A stretch of 64,000 bases of DNA from Omphiscola glabra (taxonomy: Eukaryota > Mollusca > Gastropoda > Lymnaeidae), in NCBI GenBank assembly GCA_964017045.1, contig OZ024807.1, positions 11,291,893 to 11,355,892 on the forward strand, written 5' to 3'. Position 1 is the first letter of the stretch. Every line of letters starts with the position of its first letter. The notes below the pieces were generated by a model. It had not been told where the DNA came from. It worked only from the letters and a program-made list of their open reading frames with translations, and did no database searches. A program made the translations under genes and the position numbers. Below, one piece after another: positions 22,766-35,286 of the stretch.

Positions 22766-24620
22766 TTCTTCACAACTACCGACACCTCACCACTTATGAT
22801 AGTTATATCAGATTATTACTCCAATGAGGGAAATAATTGCATGCAATAAAATATAACTCAAACTTAATAGTTGATAAAAGAAAATTAATCATCTAAAATA
22901 GTAATGAGAAAAAGCAGAGATCTAGACTCTAGATAATCCAAGAAACAATACATTTTGTTCCATTCTGTCAGTTAACAAAGTCTCCGTCCGATTGCTTCGT
23001 TTTCTGTTGGGATTTTAAAAATAAAAAAAGATAGATTATTTGCTGTCATCATTTGTTTGCACTTACTGCAAATGGAATTTTAATGAATTGTTATTACAAT
23101 TGCTAAATTTATAAATTTATAGGCTACATTACAACAGTTAATATTTAAATAACCTTTTTTTAAAAAGTATTTCTTTTAAGCACCTTTGCTTACTCTTTCA
23201 GTATTTAAAATTTAATATTTTTCGAATAAACGTTAATTTGCTGTTATAAAGTTATTTTTATTTTTAAAGTATATTTCAAGAGAACATTAAATATGAATAC
23301 ATCAAATATTATTTGTATTAAAATAACAATATTTACTTTTGTACATGCGAAGCAAATTAATTATAATTATAAAAAGAAAGAAAGAAATCTTTTTTTATAT
23401 ATATAAAAAAATATTGTTTGAAAAATATTTCAAGGGATACAACCTAGGTAAGGGAAAATAACGGATATATATATTTAAATGCTTTATAAGATGTCTAAAA
23501 TATATTTAACAGAAATGAGTATTTATTTTAATTGGTTCAAAAGAAACAAATTTATAAGTTCATACAATTTTAAATTCTACATTTATTAATTATTTCAGAT
23601 TTTTATTGTTTTCTTTATTTATAAATTTTGCAATATTCTGATTGAAAACTTTTTTATTTATATTTAATCATAGGATAGGATGGACAACCTTTCCATACAC
23701 AGTTGATTTAAGTGTCATTTATGACATATCTAATAGATTTTGTGCAGGAGTTTTCGGACGCCTAAAATTAAAATTAATTAATATTGGGTACACAGTTAAT
23801 CTATGAAATATTTTTTCCATAAAAGATCTAAGTTTATTTTAGGAAGTTGGATAATTTAGAAGCATTGTTACAAATTATTACAAAAGTTTCAATTCTTCTG
23901 TTTCAATAATATATATTAAAGGCCCACGATCAATTTATTGATCATTAATGTTAATAATAATTTGAAATTGATCTTAAACTTAAGGCATGGTTTTCTTGGC
24001 CCAGGCTGCGAATGTGTCATTTCAGGTGGGTGCGTTAAACAATGATTATGAGAATTGATGAGACATTTAGCTTTTATAGTTTGAAGTCCATTATTTTCAA
24101 AATTTAAAAAGCATTGTTAATTTTGTTTGGGGTTGCGAGACTTACTTGAACGTTTCGTATGGGGTGTCAGTGTTAGACAAAACAAATAATTTTTAAGGGT
24201 GAGGAGTCTACAAAATTTTAGGAAACACAGTCTTTTGTAAATGAAGCAAGTCCTAAATTATAGGTATATTTTAAGTCAAAAGTAAATTTTTCACTTAACA
24301 TTGAAATAATATAAAATTTTCAGCAATATTTTATACTTTCTCATACGCAAATTGGAAAATGTGTTAATTTTTAAAGAATATTTGCATTTATTTAGCCGAG
24401 GCGTAGGCCTATATCATAGTATATGTCAGGATGGATTACTAAAATTAGCAAGATAATAATAAATTAAATTTGAGAATTCGTGTTACTTTTCAAAAATACG
24501 AATAAATAAGATCCAGTGTCTAGTTCTGCTTATAACAAGGGAAAGGGAAACAGGGGAGGTTCTACCATGAAACACGACTAGGTGGACGCCCAGAACGGTG
24601 GAAATATGGATATTGGAGAA
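22766..24620 (+). other. Spacer, strongly AT-rich
   Basis: No gene, tandem array or element end recognised. The phrase GAGTTTTCGGACG occurs here at about 23750 and also at about 19465, hinting at a short dispersed repeat. Confidence 0.4.
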
Positions 24621-24822
24621 CAGAGACGTACTAGAGTGTTTGGCGACCGTGAACAAGATTCGCGCACGAGGACAATATTCATTTTAGCGCATCCCTTCCT
24701 ATTTTCAACTCTCAAACCCATTATTTTCATCAATAAAATAATATCAAAGCACATTTTGGCGCCCCTAACTAGCTGGCGCCTGGGGACATCTGTACCTCTG
24801 CGCCCCCGTCGCTACGCCTCTG
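24621..24822. mobile_element. hAT-like MITE, 202 bp, family copy 2
   Basis: Ends CAGAGACGTACTAG and CGTCGCTACGCCTCTG are inverted. Flanks TTGGAGAA and TAGGGGAA match at 6 of 8. Reverse orientation relative to the copy at 12197. It lies about 400 bp upstream of the BAG1 start codon. Confidence 0.65.
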
Positions 24823-25226
24823 TAGGGGAAAGAGTGATAGTAGTAAAAAGAAAGTGGGTGACATTTTCAGTTTTCATATAGGGCGGTAAAACACACAGAA
24901 CCTCTTGAAAAACGGCGATGTGGGCACTGTGGGTGAGGTGTAAGAACAAAACGACTTGGGTGATGACATTTAATGATTTATAAAATCTCTAAACTTAAAC
25001 ACTAAATATGGGACCTCTTTTTTTAAAATGCGTTTAAAGAGAAGCAGACTGTGAGACGCGAATCTCAATTGTTCCCTGGTACTTTCAAATGTGCTGTAGG
25101 ATCGAAATCACCCAAACAATCCGCCTTAACTCGATTCGTAGTTGTAGCTAATTTGGCCTGATGCACAACATTAACTGGCGTAATAGAAATATTTTTAACT
25201 GCTAGGCATTGTTCATTGTTTACAAG

Positions 25227-28200
25227 ATGGCCTCGTCAACAGGCGACGAAGTCCTGGACATCGTCTTAGTTTTCGGTAATCAATAGGCTATAGGCTTAAT
25301 GGAGATGAGAAACAGCTGTTATATTCTCCTAAATCGTATAAATAAATAATCACTTAATTAATCACAATAGGCTTAATTAATAGGCCTTGTCTACATTAAT
25401 ATCATATATCACAAGCTAATACATAAGTGGAAGTAAGTTGAGCTGAAGAAGTGCATAATGAAGCATTGTCCATTGTCCTCATTACTCATTCAGACATTTT
25501 TTTGGTGACATAGTAGTTGTGAGTCATCATCATTGCTTATTTGGTAAAGGCGAAGATAACGGACCACATTTTTTACCATGGCCGCCATCTTGATTGACAC
25601 GCCCCGTAAAAGTAAGAATAAAACGTTTTTAAAAAAAAATGTCCTAAATGTATCCCTAAACCTAATCTGAACCCTAAATCTATCCCTAAACCTAACCTGA
25701 ACCCTAAAAGCCTAAATCTAAACCTAACCGTAACCTGAACCCTAAGCCTAAAGTCATCCAGAAACATAATAAAACACGCAAATGACCTCATGACCCGATA
25801 ACTTAGCATTAGCCGCTTATCTTTGTAATGCTAATAAAAAAAGTAGGCTTGGGCTAATGCGAAGAGATATCACCATGACGTCATTTGCATGTTTTGTCCC
25901 TTGTTCCGATAGGGTCAAAACCCAGGTTAGTGATAAGTTTAGGGTTCAGGTTAGGTTTAGGGATAGATTTAGGGTTCAGGTTAGGTTTAGGGATAAATTT
26001 AGGACATAAATTCGCGGGTTGCTGCAACCAAGATGGCGGCACGCAGTGATATCTCTTCGCATTTACCAAAAAGTAATTTGCTTGTAATCCCTTCGGCATC
26101 CTTAGCCTTGTAAGTATACGCTATGACATTATATAATAAATTATATATGATTAATATTAATTATAATTAATAATTGATTAGCCTATAAATATAAAATTGC
26201 CTATCAGTAATCAGACTGTCACTAAATAGCGTACGCGATAAGATTCAACATAAACATCTTTTAATCTCATTGATGATTGGATATAAACATTAGTAGTCCT
26301 GTAGTCCAATAAGTATTGTTAGTGATATTAGGCTATGCTAAATTTTGTGTTTTATGATGAATGAAAATCAAATTTAAAGTTGGATGGGTATTCCAAATCC
26401 AGCCAAAATTTTTATATAATATACATTTGAACTACATATATAATAATAATAGTATGCTATTGGCATTGGAACAAGCTGGCTTCCAGATAGACAAATATTA
26501 TCTTTTTATCACTTATAACTTATGGAAGGAGAGAGCTATGAATTTTATCGATATCCCCCCCCCCCCCCCCCCTCCATTTTTCCATTTTTTTTTATACCCT
26601 ACAGCTTTAGATTTCTAATTAATTTTAAAAACTATGAATGTGATAGAATTATTACTTTTCTTGAGCTATTTTGTTTGTGACTTTTTGTGAATAAAGGTAC
26701 AGCAATCAAAATTTTTTGGAGGCATTCATAATTCCATGTTGAACCAAAAAAAACATCTGGATTATAAATTCATTATATGTTTTTTTTAAAACTTAATCAA
26801 AGACGGATAAGATATTTTTTTTTGTAGTAGGGTTTTTTCTCATGGGATCTCGCACATTTTTTAGTAACCAAAATATTTCCCAAGAAATCTCGAGTCAACA
26901 CATTTAAAATAAGATTCTCTTGTTTTCTCAAAATTTCATTAAGTCATAGATTGTCGATAATTGTCACTTTAAGCCAGGACCTGTAAAATATAGTTAACTG
27001 CATTGAATTACCAAGTTTCGTAGCTCTAGCACACATGGTCTCAAGCATTTTACAGTTATGACCACTTTCATATGAAAGCAAAGTGACCCCTACCACAATA
27101 TATTTGAAAAGTGGCTTTTAAATAGTGTGAATTCTTTGAAAGAAAAACATTAAAACTTACTTTTCAAATATAATTTTATAGCTGACATATTGAATGCCAT
27201 GATTTAAATTGTAACTCAAACTTACTTTTAGTGCACAAACTTAAATAAAGAAAACAATTTTAAAATCACTACTTCTCTGAGTCTGTTCTTTCAGCCAGCA
27301 TCCCCATGGAGTCCATTTACAATGCCAGTTGAGGTCACCTACCTTGGGCTGAAAACCTGTGCTCTAGTGACTTCACTTTCCCAAGACTTCTTGTGTCAAA
27401 CTACCTTTATAATACTTCATACATTTTGTATTGGTTTTGTTTTCTACCAAGAACAACATAGTAAGACATAAATATAAATTTATTGTCATTCCCAATTGTT
27501 TTTTTTTTTTGGAAACAAACCTCTTGTTACAAGTTGTTACAAACTTTTGCTTGTAAATATTTAGTGATGGATTTGAAACTAGAATTAGTAAGTATCCTGT
27601 ATATTATGCAAAAGTCACAAGGTGTTATGTTTTTTTTCTACGGGTAGATATATTTGACCTTTTCTTAACAAGCACATTATTAGCTAGATATCAATTGCTA
27701 GGGATAAGCCATGGGAAATGAAAAAAATAACAGCAAGTGACCAACCCCTCAACTGAACTTAATATTGTTTTTTTAATTCATCAATAGAAAATAACACTTG
27801 AAGAATAAAAAATCAACTATTTTACTATTTAATTCAGTTTATAATATTATTTTAAATTTACTAATTTTATCCTGGGATCTTGGAATGATGAAAGCTCTAT
27901 TCCCTTTTTCCTGCGACAAGCGAAAACCCAGGAAATTAGAAACCGTAGTTGGTGGTGACTCCAACACCTTTTAACATAATTTAACATAACTATTTAACTA
28001 AGAAATTGATTCCTAGGAAACTTTCAGTGCAAACGGGATAATTTTTATCTTAAAGTTATGTAAAAGAAAATTTATAAATTAAAGATTCCTGCATATAAAT
28101 ATAATATAGTAACGTTAAAAAATATATTTACTGAACATGAGCTGGGCAGTATGCTTAATTAATATTTATACGCTTGAAGTAAAAAAAAAAAAAAATACTG

Positions 28201-31200
28201 CCTGGGCAGCATCATATGGAACACGTTAGCACACACTTCATTTTAGGCAGAAAGGCTATCAACAAGTTCACGACTAACAACTGATGGGTTTTGTTTTGCA
28301 TATTTCTTTAAAAGCTATGAATGAAGCTCAATGGCATGGTAGTGTTGCATTGGACATGTTGAACAGATTATTTATCTCTGAAAGATTTAATTGGGGACTT
28401 GGTATTGCAGAGGTTTTTTCTTTGATAATCATGAGACCAGATAAAATCATTCTATTTCTAGTATAAATAGTGCATCGTCAATGAATTTTACAGTTGATAC
28501 AATTTTTTAGATGTGTGGCAATAGTAGATAATTGTTGTGACCAAGAAACTGAAACCTAACCTATGAAAAATTAGAAAAGTCTTATCTTTGGTAACACTGA
28601 AAACTGAGGTTCCAAGTAAAAATTTTCAGGCACCATGACACCCTGCATCTGTCTACTCCTATCCATAGAAAGTCTTCATATATTGAGAACAACCAGTACT
28701 GCCTAATCACAAATCTTTTGTTTCCTATGTATGCCAATGTTCACTTTTATCGATTTTGATAAGGAAAAGCCTTGGAATAAATAACTTGCTGCTCCGGGCA
28801 ACTCAATTGTAACTTAAATAACAATTTAAAAAAAAGTTATGTCTTGTTTTCTCACCCTCATTGTTCCATTGTGCAGTGGATGAATATACAGACATTTTTT
28901 ACTCAACATGAAATTCAACATTTTGCTTGTTTCACTCGCTTGTTGACAGGTAATGCCTGGGGAATGTTAAGTGTGGTTTAGGGCAAGCGGCATTCTTGTA
29001 ACTGTCATTTATTATGAGATGTTGGCCAACCAAGGTGATAGAAAGTTGAGTCGTAAAAGAGTGACCAATTCAGTTCCCAAGCTGTAGACAGTATAGTTTG
29101 TATTGTTCTACCAAAATGAAGATCTATTAATGTGAAATGTTTTATTGAATAAATTTAAGTAAACCTGCCTACTGAATTGAATTGTTTATAATACATAACC
29201 TCCTTTTGTTTATAGTATGTAACCCCCCCCCCCCACCCCACCCCCCCTCAAAGTCATATTTTAATTAAGAACCTTGTTTACATTATTAAAAGCTTTTAAG
29301 GACAGCAATCACAATACTAAATGAGGTTTCTGAAGTTTACCAATCAAAATATACAGAGCTGAAGAAAAAGAAATGGGCTAAATGAGGCCCAAATAAGGTG
29401 TTCATTTCATTGACTAATTTGGCCCAAAAAGGGTATTCAATGACTTAAAGGGCTAAAATAGGATATTCATTTACTTCCACTTGCTTTACTTTAGTGTCAT
29501 TAGACTCTTTAAAAAAAAAAAAATGTATCATCACAGCTCCTAGTTGACCTCAGATTATTAAAGAAAACCAAAGAACCAATCAGAGATAAGCAGTGGGGGG
29601 TGTGGTAAAAATGATGAGAAACAGCTTCTCACTTTTCACACAAACAAAACAACACTTTTGTTTCTTTTTTTAAATTCTTATTTTTACGTATTTTTTTTCA
29701 TTTCTTCTTTTTTTATCTTTTTTTTTTTTTTTTATCATGGATGCACGAAGTGTAAAAAAATGAAACTTGTGTTTAGTTAGGAAGGTCAGTGATAGGGACT
29801 TTGCATCATGCAAGGGTCAGAAGTTTTACATCACTTAAATTACATTTCTTTTGCTATAATTTGTTACCACTAAACTTTCTTGATGTCTGATGATAAGTTG
29901 TTTTTGTTTTTTTTAAAAAATGTCTCCTGCAGGTCAGAAAAAAATTCCTGTCCGTCTGGATGTGTCGAACATTAGTGTTGGGGCAGAGTACTTGACAGTG
30001 GGTCATCTATCAGATGTTGTTTACAAGGAGACAAATATTGAACCCCCATGTCAAAGGTTAATTTACAGAGGTTTGGAGAATCATGATTAATGTAGTTTGT
30101 ATTAAGCTAATGAAATTAATGTAATTTATATAAAGGAATACAATTAATGTAATTATGTAAAGGGAGATAAAGTTGGTGTAATTATGTATACTGATATAAC
30201 ATTAATGTAATGTATATAAATAATATGAAGAGAATGTAATTCCTACAAAGTAATATGTTAATGTAATTATATAAAGTAAATTATATAAATTAATATCAAG
30301 TTAATGTAATTTATAGAAAGTAAAATAAAGTTACTTCTTCTTCTATATTTTGGGAGTCCATGATCAATATATTGATAATTCTGGCTCCATTGTTAAATTT
30401 ATGTAATGCTACTTTAATTTATATAAAGTAATATGAAAGTAAAGTTGTTTTTTTATAAACTAATATAAAGCTAATGTAGTTTATGTCAAGAAATATTTGG
30501 CTTGCAAACTGTATATAAGATATCTAATATAATTAATGAATGTGATTTGAAAGACGCCATGCTTAATTTTCAGATATTAAAAAAAAAAATGCCTTTCATT
30601 ATGTTTAAATCAATCTTGACCTTTCCTACATGTGCAAACATTCTTTTCTCGTCGTAGCTGTTTCTAAATAAGCATAACATTTTTTCCGACATTAGGGAAA
30701 ACACTATTCAAAGCAGATGACAAAGCCGCTACCGACTGCTTAAATGAAAGACTGTCATCATTCGGCATTCGAAATGGGGACAAGATCATGTTGCTTGGAC
30801 GTAAGGTATTTTTTAAAAATATAAAATATGTCAATAAATGCATTAATTTAATATAAAAAGTGTCAAGTGCTGGAGACGAAACCAAGCAATGTAAAATGGA
30901 AATTTAAATTTTTAACTTGAGATTTTAAAGACCACATAAAAATAATGTTAATATTTTGTCTCACCACTGTTGAAGTTGGGTTGGGGGGGGGGGGGGGGGT
31001 AGATCTTGTTTCATTAGAAATATTCATTTTATTCTTGAAATTTAAAATAAATTTTTTCTCTGGTCACCGTGGGTAATTACTTCTTTTTTCTTTTGTTAAC
31101 ATCTAATTTTAGACTTCAGAAAAGAAAATTGAAAGCCCACCCAAAAGTGTAAGTGTTCTTTCCCTTAATTCAAAACATTGCCACAAAGGATAAGTGATTT

Positions 31201-33363
31201 ACTTCAAAACCAAACATATACTAATTAATGTATGTGGGAAGCGATTTCTACAATGCTTTAAGATTTATTTTTTTTTCTAATGGGACCATCACCAAAAGAC
31301 AGTGGTGTAATTTTAAAGCATTAAAACCATAAAGTCTGGGCAAGGTGTTTTATGGACAAACAAACCTGTTTTATTTTCATGTTTCACAATGGAATTAATT
31401 CACACAGGGGATGTGAATCATGTCTCTTTATTTAAATTCCATGAAAACATTTCACATGGCTCTAAGCGTTTTTGCAACAGGAAAGCTCTGATGCACTCCA
31501 GCGACTTCAGGACCTGCAGGCTGAGGTTGAGAGGCTCTGCTCCCAGTGTGACCTGGGCGTCAGGGAATGCCAAGGATCTCTGGTAAGTAAATCTCCTAAA
31601 AACGGAAGCATGAATGATACAGCAACTCATTTTATAAAATGACTATTGTGGATAAACCATACAGAGATATAGTTAATATTGCACATTATAAATGTGAATT
31701 TGATTCATTTTTGCATAGTTCCATGAAGTGTGTAAGACAGTGAAGAGTGGAGTTGAACAATGTGTGTGGTTTTTTCGTTTTGTGAAGTAGATGTGATTTT
31801 GAAATGTGGATTTAGTATTTTGTTGGTTTCGGATGATTTTTTCAACACAGATGCATCAAAGGAAATTAAATATATTTTGATGACCTGTTAGACTACTTTG
31901 TGTTTTTTCCTTTCCACCCATCGGCTCTTTAGGAGCTATTACTAGTAGAATTTCAAAATATCAGCTCTGCAGGCGCTGGAGGACAGGAGTTGTTTGACTC
32001 TGAAATATTGTCTGTGGCTATAGTGAAGGGACCTAACTCCTAGACAACGTTCATTCGTCACAACTGCCAGTAAGATAGTCATGAATAAGTTTCTCTAATA
32101 CAGAGGCAATTCAATAACTGAATTAACTGTTCACAATTGTACCACTGACCTATTTTTTGTGTCTATTGATTCAATTGGCTGTACAACTGACCACACAATT
32201 GCCTGCCACCAGTGCCCTCATTTTAATGATTTTGATGTAAATTTTCATCATTAAATAAATCATAATTTTCCTCAAATAGGACCTTGATGCTCTGAGGGCA
32301 ACCAAAAAGGGCTTCATACTATTTCATGAAAATGCCATGAAAGTTTTGGAACAGATAGACTCCTTGAGTTCTCACAACAACGAGGACTTCAGGAAGCTTA
32401 GGAAGAGTCTCGTCAACACGATACAGGTGAAAAACATTTGTCCGTTTGTTGTTTCGTGCAAGTGTGACATTTATTCTATGTGAATGTTTTCTGGTTGTGA
32501 TACATGTTACGGATGAATCCCCCCCCCACCCCCCCTTTCCTCCTCTGTATCTCTATAAAAAATAATTAAACTGGTTCAATATAAAAAATAATTAAACTGG
32601 TTCAATATAAAACATAATTAAACTGGTTCAATATAAAACATAATTAAACTGGTTCAAAGGGTTAGTCCCCACAATAAAATTCCCCACACAATATTGCAGA
32701 AACAAGATTATTTCTCACACTGATGGCTCTTAAAGACATTAAAGACAGAGTATTTCCCCACATTGATGATTCCACGGAACAATCCTCACAGTTGTGTGTG
32801 TGTGTATTTGTTCCACCTGAGTCCGGGGTGTTAAACTCAAAGACCATTTTTTGCGGGCCAGACTTTCAATGTACCGATGCAAGTTATTATTTTTTTAAAT
32901 GGGGTATTGCCGGGTATGGCCTGTGCAAAAAATTACTTAATGTTGATGTTACAAATATTTTTTTCATCTCTTATATATATTACGCTTCTGGTGTGACTCG
33001 TGAACTGCTTCCATTTCCGGCCGGCTGCTTCCATGATTAATATAATATGTTGTCACATTTGAACAAAAAATTTCTCTATGCTTTTTAAAATGTATCTCAT
33101 TTTCTTTTTCTTCATTTATTTTAGTAAGTCTTTTTGTTCTTATAATAAATAATATTATCTGGGCACAAGAAAAGGAAAGAATGCTTTGAATATCATTGGT
33201 TTCATTTTATAAATAAGATTACAAATGCCTTAAGCTTAAAGTATTGTAATTCTTTTTTTTTAATCCACTGCAGGGCAAGCTAGATATATGTGAAAGACAA
33301 ATGGCAGAAATCTCTGAGAAAATCCAAGCTTTGGAAAGCAATGCAGAAGGCAGGGGCAGTTAA
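25227..33363 (+). CDS. BAG1: BAG family molecular chaperone regulator 1-like (7 exons, complete)
   Basis: Exons: 25227-25275, 29933-30070, 30696-30805, 31113-31148, 31481-31582, 32280-32426, 33274-33363. Sum 672 nt: 223 residues plus TAA, all phases consistent. Order: a short leader MASSTGDEVLDIVLVFG, a ubiquitin-like domain (about residues 18-99), a short Lys/Ser linker (TSEKKIESPPKS), then a helical BAG domain. BAG1 proteins bind the Hsp70/Hsc70 ATPase domain and act as nucleotide exchange factors, and the ubiquitin-like part contacts the proteasome; these roles are family knowledge. Length is close to the short human isoform. Start: first ATG of an exon ending in a good donor, in a fair context (AAGATGG). 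Convergent with the receptor gene downstream. Confidence 0.9.
25545..25833. mobile_element. MITE with CCTAA-rich interior, copy 1 (diverged)
   Basis: Ends AGGCGAAGATAACGG and CCGCTTATCTTTGTAATGC are imperfect inverted repeats resembling those of copy 2. The interior has repeats of CCTAAACCTAA and CTGAACCCTAAA. A GCCGCCATCTTGATTG segment is shared with copy 2 in inverted orientation. Confidence 0.5.
25855..26065. mobile_element. MITE with TTAGG-rich interior, copy 2
   Basis: Inverted ends ATGCGAAGAGATATCAC and GTGATATCTCTTCGCAT are perfect over 17 bp, flanked by TA/TTA. The interior repeats TTTAGGGTTCAGGTTAGG and contains CCAAGATGGCGGC. It is oriented opposite to copy 1 and only about 20 bp away. 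Confidence 0.65.
29933..30805 (+). CDS. BAG1: BAG1 ubiquitin-like domain exons (29933-30070, 30696-30805)
   Basis: These two exons encode a beta-grasp ubiquitin-like domain. Landmarks are KKIPVRLDV at the first strand, a helix with VGHLSDVVYKET, CQRLIYRGKTL in the position of the ubiquitin QRLIFAGKQL strand, and FGIRNGDKIMLLGRK at the end. The donor at 30071 is GTTTGG, weaker than the others, but the phase with the acceptor at 30696 restores RGK and supports it. Confidence 0.9.
31481..33363 (+). CDS. BAG1: BAG1 BAG-domain exons (31481-31582, 32280-32426, 33274-33363)
   Basis: Three exons encode the three long amphipathic helices of a BAG domain. Landmarks are LQDLQAEVERLCSQCD, then ALRATKKGFILFHE, MKVLEQIDSLSS, FRKLRKSLVNTIQ and a final helix LDICERQMAEISEKIQAL. 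The Arg/Lys-rich face of the second and third helices is the part that contacts Hsp70 in the family. The protein ends six residues after the helix, with TAA at 33361-33363. Confidence 0.9.
32559..32657 (+). repeat. 26-bp tandem repeat, about four copies
   Basis: Unit ATAATTAAACTGGTTCAATA plus an A-rich spacer, in the last intron of BAG1. Confidence 0.85.
32973..33025 (+). repeat. Dispersed short repeat, copy A
   Basis: ATTACGCTTCTGGTGTGACT and CTGCTTCCATTTCCGGC recur at 41548-41600. Class unknown. Confidence 0.6.
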
Positions 33364-34118
33364 CTATAGCTGGATCTTAGTATTATTTCATCGTATAGTT
33401 GTAAAAATTTCATCTTGGTTTATACTACGATAACCAGCTTGTCTGATAAAATAAATTTAATGATTTTGAGATAAAAATAATAATTGAACACAAAAAAATT
33501 TTGGAATTCAGTCAAATATATTTTATTTCATGTGTTCACAATAATTAACTTTTCAATTTCATGGTAAATTATTTAAAATGCAAAAAAATTTTAATTGCAA
33601 TAAAAAGGGTTTTTAAAATTAGAGGCAATTTAAAAATGAATTATTTGAGAAAGAATTTTCTTTTTATGTAATCCTCATCTCTAGACATGATTTTAAAGCA
33701 TCATGAAACTAATAAAAACTTAGCTGATTATTATTAATTGTCATAAAATAATTTAAGATGATCCAAACTTATGTTGTCTTTATAATGCTTAGGTATGTTT
33801 ACCATCATTTAAATGTATTACGGTATTTATAAAATTACCATCACATGCACGTTTCATTTTACACTTTTTGTATGTAATATTATTGTAGATTTAAAATAAA
33901 AAGGAAATTGTGCAACAGTGATCACATAAACTGTTGTTCTTAATCTCAAATTGGATAAATAGCATAAACTTTCAGTCACTTTCCTATGCTTTTATGATAA
34001 GCCATTCTTGATACGGCATTACATCAGAAAAGATAAAAAAATTCAAGTGTTTTATTTTATTCTTCATCTCTATTCTAATAGTTTCTCACATAAAATTTTT
34101 TTAATGCAGTAATAATTT
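33364..34118 (+). other. 3' UTR and spacer after BAG1
   Basis: AT-rich; holds the two candidate poly(A) hexamers and nothing else recognised. Confidence 0.4.
33895..33900 (+). terminator. Candidate polyadenylation signal of BAG1
   Basis: AATAAA lies about 530 bp after the stop. An earlier AATAAA is at 33450-33455. Either could serve; the sequence does not decide. Confidence 0.35.
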
Positions 34119-34126
34119 GTCTAGAC

Positions 34127-35278
34127 CAGGGTTCACCAAACATTTTTCACAGTGGGCCGGATAACTGACAAAATGATGAGTGCGGGCCTCATAATCATTC
34201 TGTACATTTCGACCATGCACCCCTTTTTAATGGCGGAAGATGCCAATGCTTAGGAAGTATTTAACTATTACCACTAGTTACATAAAAATAATTGATAGCT
34301 CGTGTTTTAGAGTAAACTTAGAATTAAATAAAACAAGAATATCCAAATTTGAGGTTCAAAAACCCTTGTGACACCATTATTATAAATGATCATAATTTGC
34401 TGTGTGCAAAACGTTGTCATGGGCAACCATTCACTAAATTCACTTGCATGTGCTAATTCTCATAGTTTCATTCATAAGGGAATGAATGTGCCGTGTGTGA
34501 AAACACTATTATATCATTTGGTCATGTAAAGCTTTCATTAATTAGTTATGTGCAAAAGTTGAGAGTTGGAAATAAGTAGTTCTAAACCAGTATTATTTTT
34601 AAGGGATGCCTTGCCGTACACTGCTTTATATAGACTATATTCTATATGTATAGTGCACGCTAGACTTGGTAAAGAAATCATCTATCTCATATTTAATGTA
34701 ATAATGCATATTACATTGCTTAGATTTTTATAATAATAATAATAATAATAAAGTTCATTTGAAAAATCATGCTTCAATCCCCAAAGGCTCGAAGCGCGGG
34801 ACAAAGTTAATAAGATAAGTATGAATTTATTTTTAATTGCATAATATTGTTAAAATTGATTTTATAATTAGATCTTTTAATACTTAGCATTAAATTTTTA
34901 ACCTGAAATAAAAGCTTTATAAAATTATCATATAATCAAGGAGTTATTGCTCATGCCGCAATCAGCGGAATGGGGTCACACATTATTATTTCCCCAGCCT
35001 AGGGCTAGGCTCACCATTAAAAATGCATTGCTCAAAAAGTGCTCAAGATAGAAAGTTGATTCTGATTTCATTTCTTAATTTGAAATTATCCCTATTTTAC
35101 ATTTTTGGATTTTTTTTTAACTGAAGTACCTAATTCTAATAATAATATAATTTAAATTGTATCACAACTGCTAGTGTTCCTTGAGTTTTATCAAGCAAAT
35201 TCAAGTACTGTTGACGGCTCTGATAAAATGACGTCGCGGGCTAGATACAGCCCGCTGGCCATAGTTTGGTGATCCTTG
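34127..35278. mobile_element. hAT-like non-autonomous element, 1152 bp, perfect 8-bp target duplication
   Basis: Left end CAGGGTTCACCAAAC and right end GTTTGGTGATCCTTG are inverted, with further inward similarity around GTGGGCC and GGCC. GTCTAGAC flanks it exactly on both sides (34119-34126, 35279-35286). No transposase frame is seen. A piece of LINE 3' end with (AAT)n lies inside at about 34735-34800. Confidence 0.8.
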
Positions 35279-35286
35279 GTCTAGAC

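Larger units (their letters stand above)
25276..29932 (+). other. BAG1 intron 1
   Basis: It contains the two MITEs at 25545-26065, then AT-rich sequence with poly-C and poly-T runs (about 26555-26573, 29223-29235, 29715-29735). No exon is supported inside it. Confidence 0.5.

Noticed and set aside
24582..24881. 99-codon plus-strand frame upstream of BAG1
   Set aside because: It is the interior of a hAT-like MITE.
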